From Roseovarius halotolerans (GTDB lineage Bacteria > Pseudomonadota > Alphaproteobacteria > Rhodobacterales > Rhodobacteraceae), in the NCBI RefSeq assembly GCF_900172255.1, contig NZ_FWFU01000002.1, forward strand, positions 744,001 through 808,000: DNA of 64,000 nt, written 5' to 3'. Shown here piece by piece: positions 60,120 to 64,000 of this stretch. The stretch's first letter is position 1, and every line of letters starts with the position of its first letter. The notes below the pieces were generated by a model. That model made no database searches. It saw only the letters and a program-made list of their open reading frames with translations, and had not been told where the DNA came from. The translations under genes and the position numbers were made by a program.

Positions 60120-60817
60120 GCGACCCGAGCCCCCATCTCCTGATCGTGGATGACGACGAACGCATCCGGGGCTTGCTGCGCAAGTTCCTGATACGGCATG
60201 GTTTCCTCGTGTCTGTGGCGCGCGATGCGGCACATGCGCGGCGGATCCTGTCGGGGCTGGATTTCGACCTGATCGTGATGGACGTGATGATGCCGGGCGA
60301 GGATGGCGTCGCGCTGACGCGGGCGCTGCGCCAGTCATCGGCCACGCCGATCCTGCTGCTGACCGCGCGGGGCGAGACCGAAGAGCGGATCGCCGGGCTG
60401 GAGGCGGGGGCGGATGACTATCTTGCCAAGCCCTTCGAGCCCAAGGAGCTGCTGTTGCGGATCAACGCGATCCTGCGGCGGATGCCCGAGCCCCAGCCCG
60501 AGACGAATGTCCCCAAGGTGCTGCAGATGGGGCCGGTGCGATATGATATCGAGCGCGCGGAGCTGATGCGCGGCAACGAGCCGGTGCGCCTGACCGCGAC
60601 CGAGGTGCAGCTGATGCGTATTTTCTCGGAGCATCTGCGCACACCGCTGAGCCGTGCCAAGCTGGTCGAGGACCTGGGGCGCGACAAGGGACAGGCGCAG
60701 GAGCGCGCGGTGGATGTGCAGATCACCCGCCTGCGCCGCAAGATCGAGACCGACCCCAAGCAGCCGCGCTATCTTCAGACGGTGCGCGGCGAGGGCTACA
60801 TGCTGGCGCCCGACTGA
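60116..60817 (+). CDS. petR: OmpR-family response regulator (PetR-like)
   Basis: A 233-residue two-domain regulator. The receiver has the acidic pocket VDDDERIRG, the phospho-acceptor Asp56 in LIVMDVMMPGEDG, a Thr in LLLTARG and the Lys in DDYLAKPFEPKEL. The C-terminal winged helix includes RLTATEVQLMRIFSEH and VDVQITRLRRKIETDPKQPRYLQTVRGEGYML. There is no histidine kinase next to it. It is coupled to the MarR gene, as in petPR. Confidence 0.88.
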   Translation: MSDPSPHLLIVDDDERIRGLLRKFLIRHGFLVSVARDAAHARRILSGLDFDLIVMDVMMPGEDGVALTRALRQSSATPILLLTARGETEERIAGLEAGADDYLAKPFEPKELLLRINAILRRMPEPQPETNVPKVLQMGPVRYDIERAELMRGNEPVRLTATEVQLMRIFSEHLRTPLSRAKLVEDLGRDKGQAQERAVDVQITRLRRKIETDPKQPRYLQTVRGEGYMLAPD

Positions 60818-60868
60818 GGCGCTGCGATCACGATGAGCGCCTGCGGCGCGCTCGATCCCTGTGCGTGA

Positions 60869-60962
60869 GGGGGGGCGGCCCCCCCTTGGCCTTCGGCCAA
60901 TTCACCCCCGGAGTATTTGCGGCACGGTGAAGGGTGTGGGCTTCATCTTGCAAAAAATACTC
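60869..60962. repeat. Extragenic inverted-repeat element
   Basis: A G7-CGG-C7 hairpin (60869-60885) and TTGGCC-TTC-GGCCAA (60886-60900) are followed by a 22-base arm starting GAGTATTTGC (60911-60932). Its inverted copy lies at 60941-60962, with 17 of 22 positions matching. The CCCCCGGAGTATTT core is, from memory, frequent between genes of Rhodobacteraceae. It may end petPR transcription. Confidence 0.6.
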
Positions 60963-61003
60963 ATATCGCCAGGGCGCGGCGGGGCGCGGCGGGTCCAATC
61001 CTC

Positions 61004-61032
61004 TTGATAGAGTCGTGGATCGGGAGTATCTG
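61004..61032 (+). promoter_or_regulatory. Candidate promoter of leuC
   Basis: TTGATA (61004-61009), a 17-base spacer and TATCTG (61027-61032) form a fair sigma-70-type match. A short reading frame starts only 8 bases after the -10 box. Confidence 0.4.
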
Positions 61033-61039
61033 ACAGGGC

Positions 61040-61126
61040 ATGAAACCTATATTCGACATGGATGACCGCGCGCGCCTGCCCTGGCGGTTTTTCGGCGCGA
61101 CGCTATCGGTGCTGGCCCGCCTATGA
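61040..61126 (+). CDS. Possible 28-residue leader peptide upstream of leuC
   Basis: An ATG at 61040 opens a frame of 28 codons (MKPIFDMDDRARLPWRFF..., ending VLARL) with four leucines, 56 bases before the leuC start. CAGGG lies just before the ATG. It could be a leader peptide or a small membrane-associated protein. There is no consecutive Leu-codon run as in classical leu leaders, so the call is weak. Confidence 0.25.
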   Translation: MKPIFDMDDRARLPWRFFGATLSVLARL

Positions 61127-61182
61127 GGCGCGGCACGACCTGTTGAGCTATCCGAGACATTCCGCCAAACGGGAGAGAACCC

Positions 61183-62586
61183 ATGTCCCCCAAGACACTC
61201 TATGACAAGATCTGGGATGCGCATCTGGTGCATGAAGCCGATGATGGCACCTGCCTTCTCTATATCGACCGCCACCTCGTTCATGAGGTGACCAGCCCGC
61301 AGGCCTTCGAGGGTCTGCGCATGGCCGGGCGCAAGGTGCGCAAGCCTCAGAACACGATCGCCGTGCCGGATCACAACGTGCCGACCACGCCGGACCGTGT
61401 GAACGGCATCCAGAACCCGGAAAGCCGCATCCAGGTCGAGGCGCTGGACAAGAACGCCAAGGATTTCGGTATCCATTATTACCCGGTGAACGATATCCGT
61501 CAGGGCATCGTGCATATCGTCGGGCCGGAGCAGGGCTGGACCCTTCCGGGGATGACGGTGGTCTGCGGTGACAGCCACACCGCCACGCATGGCGCGTTCG
61601 GCGCGCTGGCGCATGGGATCGGCACGTCCGAGGTCGAGCATGTGCTGGCCACCCAGACGCTGATCCAGACCAAGTCGAAGAACATGAAGGTCGAGATCAC
61701 CGGACAGCTGCGCCCCGGCGTGACCGCCAAGGACATCACCCTGTCGGTGATCGGGCGCACCGGCACCGCCGGGGGCACCGGCTATGTCATCGAGTATTGC
61801 GGCGAGGCGATCCGCTCGCTCAGCATGGAAGGGCGCATGACCGTCTGCAACATGGCGATCGAGGGTGGCGCGCGTGCCGGGCTGATCGCCCCGGACGAGA
61901 CCACCTATGCCTATATCAACGGTCGCCCCCACGCGCCCAAGGGTGCCCAGTGGGAAGCCGCGATGGCATGGTGGAAGACGCTCTATTCCGATGACGACGC
62001 GCATTGGGACAAGGTCATCACCATCAAGGGCGAGGAGATCGCGCCGGTCGTCACCTGGGGCACCAGCCCCGAGGATGTCCTGGCGATCACCGAAAGCGTG
62101 CCCGCCCCCGAGGATTTCGAGGGTGGCAAGGTGGATGCCGCGCGCCGGGCGCTGGATTACATGGGCCTCAAGCCCGGCCAGAAGCTGAGCGAGATCGAGA
62201 TCGACACGGTGTTCATCGGTTCCTGCACCAATGGCCGGATCGAGGATCTGCGCGCCGCCGCCGAAATCCTGAAGGGCAAGAAGATCAAGGACGGCCTGCG
62301 CGCGATGGTCGTACCGGGCTCAGGCCTTGTGCGTGCCCAGGCCGAGGAAGAAGGGCTTGCCGATATCTTCAAGGAGGCCGGTTTCGAGTGGCGTCTGGCG
62401 GGCTGTTCGATGTGCCTGGCGATGAACCCGGATCAGCTGACGCCGGGTGAGCGTTGCGCGGCCACGTCGAACCGCAATTTCGAGGGCCGTCAGGGCCGGG
62501 GCGGGCGCACGCATCTGATGTCGCCGCAAATGGCGGCCGCGGCCGCGGTGACAGGCAGGCTGACCGATGTCCGGGATCTCATGTAG
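61183..62586 (+). CDS. leuC: 3-isopropylmalate dehydratase large subunit
   Basis: A 467-residue aconitase-family subunit that isomerises isopropylmalate in leucine synthesis. [14 protein letters not shown] opens it; [50 protein letters not shown] and [15 protein letters not shown] supply the Fe-S cluster cysteines. GGGAGAG precedes the ATG. Its last 8 bases overlap the end of a convergent membrane-protein gene. LeuD is encoded further downstream at 63326-63931. Confidence 0.95.
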   Translation: MSPKTLYDKIWDAHLVHEADDGTCLLYIDRHLVHEVTSPQAFEGLRMAGRKVRKPQNTIAVPDHNVPTTPDRVNGIQNPESRIQVEALDKNAKDFGIHYYPVNDIRQGIVHIVGPEQGWTLPGMTVVCGDSHTATHGAFGALAHGIGTSEVEHVLATQTLIQTKSKNMKVEITGQLRPGVTAKDITLSVIGRTGTAGGTGYVIEYCGEAIRSLSMEGRMTVCNMAIEGGARAGLIAPDETTYAYINGRPHAPKGAQWEAAMAWWKTLYSDDDAHWDKVITIKGEEIAPVVTWGTSPEDVLAITESVPAPEDFEGGKVDAARRALDYMGLKPGQKLSEIEIDTVFIGSCTNGRIEDLRAAAEILKGKKIKDGLRAMVVPGSGLVRAQAEEEGLADIFKEAGFEWRLAGCSMCLAMNPDQLTPGERCAATSNRNFEGRQGRGGRTHLMSPQMAAAAAVTGRLTDVRDLM

Positions 62587-63193
62587 GCCCGGTGCGCCGG
62601 ATGTGCACGAGAAGCGCGGCGGCGTTCACGGCGACAAGCGCGATTCCCGAGAGTTCGAGAATCCAGTTCATGCGGAGTCCGGCGATGCTCTGGCCGATCA
62701 GGGCGTCGACATGGTGAAAGCCGACCGCGCGCACCAGCACGAAGGCGAGGATCGCCGTCAGGCCCAGCAGGGCGACGGCGTTCTGCCAGAAGGCCTTGCG
62801 GATGATCCAGAGCAGGATCAGCCCGTAAAAGCCGGTGAGCATGATGAACGACAGGATCGCCGTCACCTGGACACCGCGCCGTTCGGCATACCAGCCCTGA
62901 AGCTTGGCGGTGCAGCGCGCCGCGGCGGTGGCGAGCGACTGGAGATCGAGCTGCTTGTTGACCGCCAGGAAGGCCAGCACCACGACCATGAAGGACCAGA
63001 AGAAGCGCTGGCCCCGTGGGTGGCGCGGCAGACGGCGGCGCAGGGCGAAAGCCAGCGCACAGGTCAGCGCATAGGCGAGAACGGTGATCCAGCCCATCAG
63101 GTGGGGGTCGCCGATCTTCGCCTGCCAATGATCGGAGGTGCAGGTGGCGATCCACTGCAGGTCCGGCCAGGAGATGCGCAAGATATCGTTCAC
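62579..63193 (-). CDS. Uncharacterised multi-spanning membrane protein
   Basis: A 204-residue protein with about five hydrophobic segments: [70 protein letters not shown] and [37 protein letters not shown] gives a cytoplasmic basic loop. I do not recognise a named family. It lies on the opposite strand between leuC and leuD and overlaps the leuC stop by 8 bases. Confidence 0.65.
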   Translation of the reverse strand: MNDILRISWPDLQWIATCTSDHWQAKIGDPHLMGWITVLAYALTCALAFALRRRLPRHPRGQRFFWSFMVVVLAFLAVNKQLDLQSLATAAARCTAKLQGWYAERRGVQVTAILSFIMLTGFYGLILLWIIRKAFWQNAVALLGLTAILAFVLVRAVGFHHVDALIGQSIAGLRMNWILELSGIALVAVNAAALLVHIRRTGPT

Positions 63194-63325
63194 GACTGTG
63201 GAGAGTATGACAGCTCACATCCGCTGACCACAGGCTTTCTGGCGTCCGCGCCGCGGATCGCAGGGGTATCATTCTAGGCGATCCAGACAGAACAACACGG
63301 CTCGTTGCGGGCCAAGGAGGACAAG

Positions 63326-63931
63326 ATGGAAAAGTTCGAGAAACTCACAGGCGTCGCGGCGCCGCTGCCGCAGATCAATGTCGATACCGACATGATCATT
63401 CCCAAGCAGTTCCTGAAGACGATCAATCGGACGGGTCTGGGCAAGAACCTGTTCGACGAGATGCGGTTTGACGACAATGGCAACGAGATCCCCGATTTCG
63501 TGCTGAACAAGCCGCAATACCGCGAGACCGAGATCCTGATCGCGGGGGATAATTTCGGCTGTGGTTCATCGCGCGAGCACGCGCCCTGGGCGATCAAGGA
63601 TTTCGGCATTCGCTGCGTCATCGCGCCGAGCTTTGCCGATATCTTCTACAACAACTGTTTCAAGAACGGCATCCTGCCCATCGCGCTTCCGCAGGAGCAG
63701 GTGGATATCCTGATGAAGGACGCCGAAAAGGGATCGAACGCGCGCGTCACCGTCGATCTGGAGAACCAGACCGTGACCACGTCGGATGGTGAGGTGATCG
63801 CCTTCGAGGTCGACCAGTTCAAGAAGCATTGCCTGCTGGAGGGGCTGGACGATATCGGGCTGACCCTGGAAAAGGCCGCCGCGATCGACAATTTCGAGGC
63901 GCAGTCGCAGAGCGCACGCCCCTGGGTGTAG
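63326..63931 (+). CDS. leuD: 3-isopropylmalate dehydratase small subunit
   Basis: A 201-residue swivelling-domain partner of Leu[29 protein letters not shown] near the N-terminus, [46 protein letters not shown] in blocks and a C-terminal [18 protein letters not shown] are typical. The ATG at 63326 is 7 bases after AAGGAGG. The remaining 69 bases of the window show no feature. Confidence 0.95.
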   Translation: MEKFEKLTGVAAPLPQINVDTDMIIPKQFLKTINRTGLGKNLFDEMRFDDNGNEIPDFVLNKPQYRETEILIAGDNFGCGSSREHAPWAIKDFGIRCVIAPSFADIFYNNCFKNGILPIALPQEQVDILMKDAEKGSNARVTVDLENQTVTTSDGEVIAFEVDQFKKHCLLEGLDDIGLTLEKAAAIDNFEAQSQSARPWV

Positions 63932-64000
63932 CACGCGACCAGAGCTGAAGACCGGCCCTTCGCGATGGGGCCGAAGCGCCGCCGGGGCATCTCGGCGGCG

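Overview
The window looks like a chromosomal segment of a marine Rhodobacteraceae (Roseobacter-group) alphaproteobacterium. The evidence is high GC with strong G/C third positions, ectoine/hydroxyectoine catabolic genes of the roseobacter type, a petP-petR-like regulator pair beside ilvE, DUF2793 and RTX proteins, and an extragenic repeat type I remember from this family. No rRNA, tRNA, CRISPR array or intact insertion sequence was seen.

Layout. (1) 1-248: the 3' end of gltB. (2) 265-26063: a cell-surface glycan island. It holds a methyltransferase, a family 2 glycosyltransferase, a NeuB-like synthase, a KpsM/KpsE/KpsT-type capsule ABC exporter, an RTX protein, a DUF2793 protein, a glycosyltransferase-sulfotransferase pair, a TPR/GT9-like protein, a complete pseudaminic acid operon (pseB, pseC, pseF, pseH, pseG, pseI), and a second nonulosonate set (CMP-sugar synthetase/phosphatase, GT42 sialyltransferase-like enzyme, AGE-family epimerase). 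(3) 26137-32821: mtgA, a GST, queG, a hydantoinase-like protein, msrB-msrA and an EamA transporter. (4) 32831-40464: putrescine import and catabolism (potFGHI, a PuuB-like oxidase, a GntR regulator, a SpuC-like transaminase) with a shared candidate operator. (5) 40492-43827: dTDP-L-rhamnose operon rmlCBDA. (6) 43981-50814: ectoine/hydroxyectoine breakdown (doeA diverging from eutB-eutC-asnC-doeC-doeD). (7) 51019-56309: a polyamine/opine-type ABC importer with two unusual permeases. (8) 56310-58578: a lower-GC accessory patch with two uncharacterised genes. (9) 58579-63931: ilvE, petP-petR, leuC, a membrane protein, leuD.

The most interesting part is the pse operon. pseH is not free-standing but is the N-terminal domain of a 757-residue protein whose remainder is an FkbH-like HAD/GNAT acyl-ACP loading enzyme. 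The adjacent gene fuses a VOC (glyoxalase/epimerase-fold) domain to an acyl carrier protein domain. Together they suggest a pathway that charges an ACP with a small hydroxyacyl group, possibly glyceryl, and transfers it to the 4-amino group of the pseudaminic acid precursor in place of the usual acetyl. This is inference from domain content and order. The island as a whole could make and export a capsule or other surface glycan carrying one or two kinds of nonulosonic acid.
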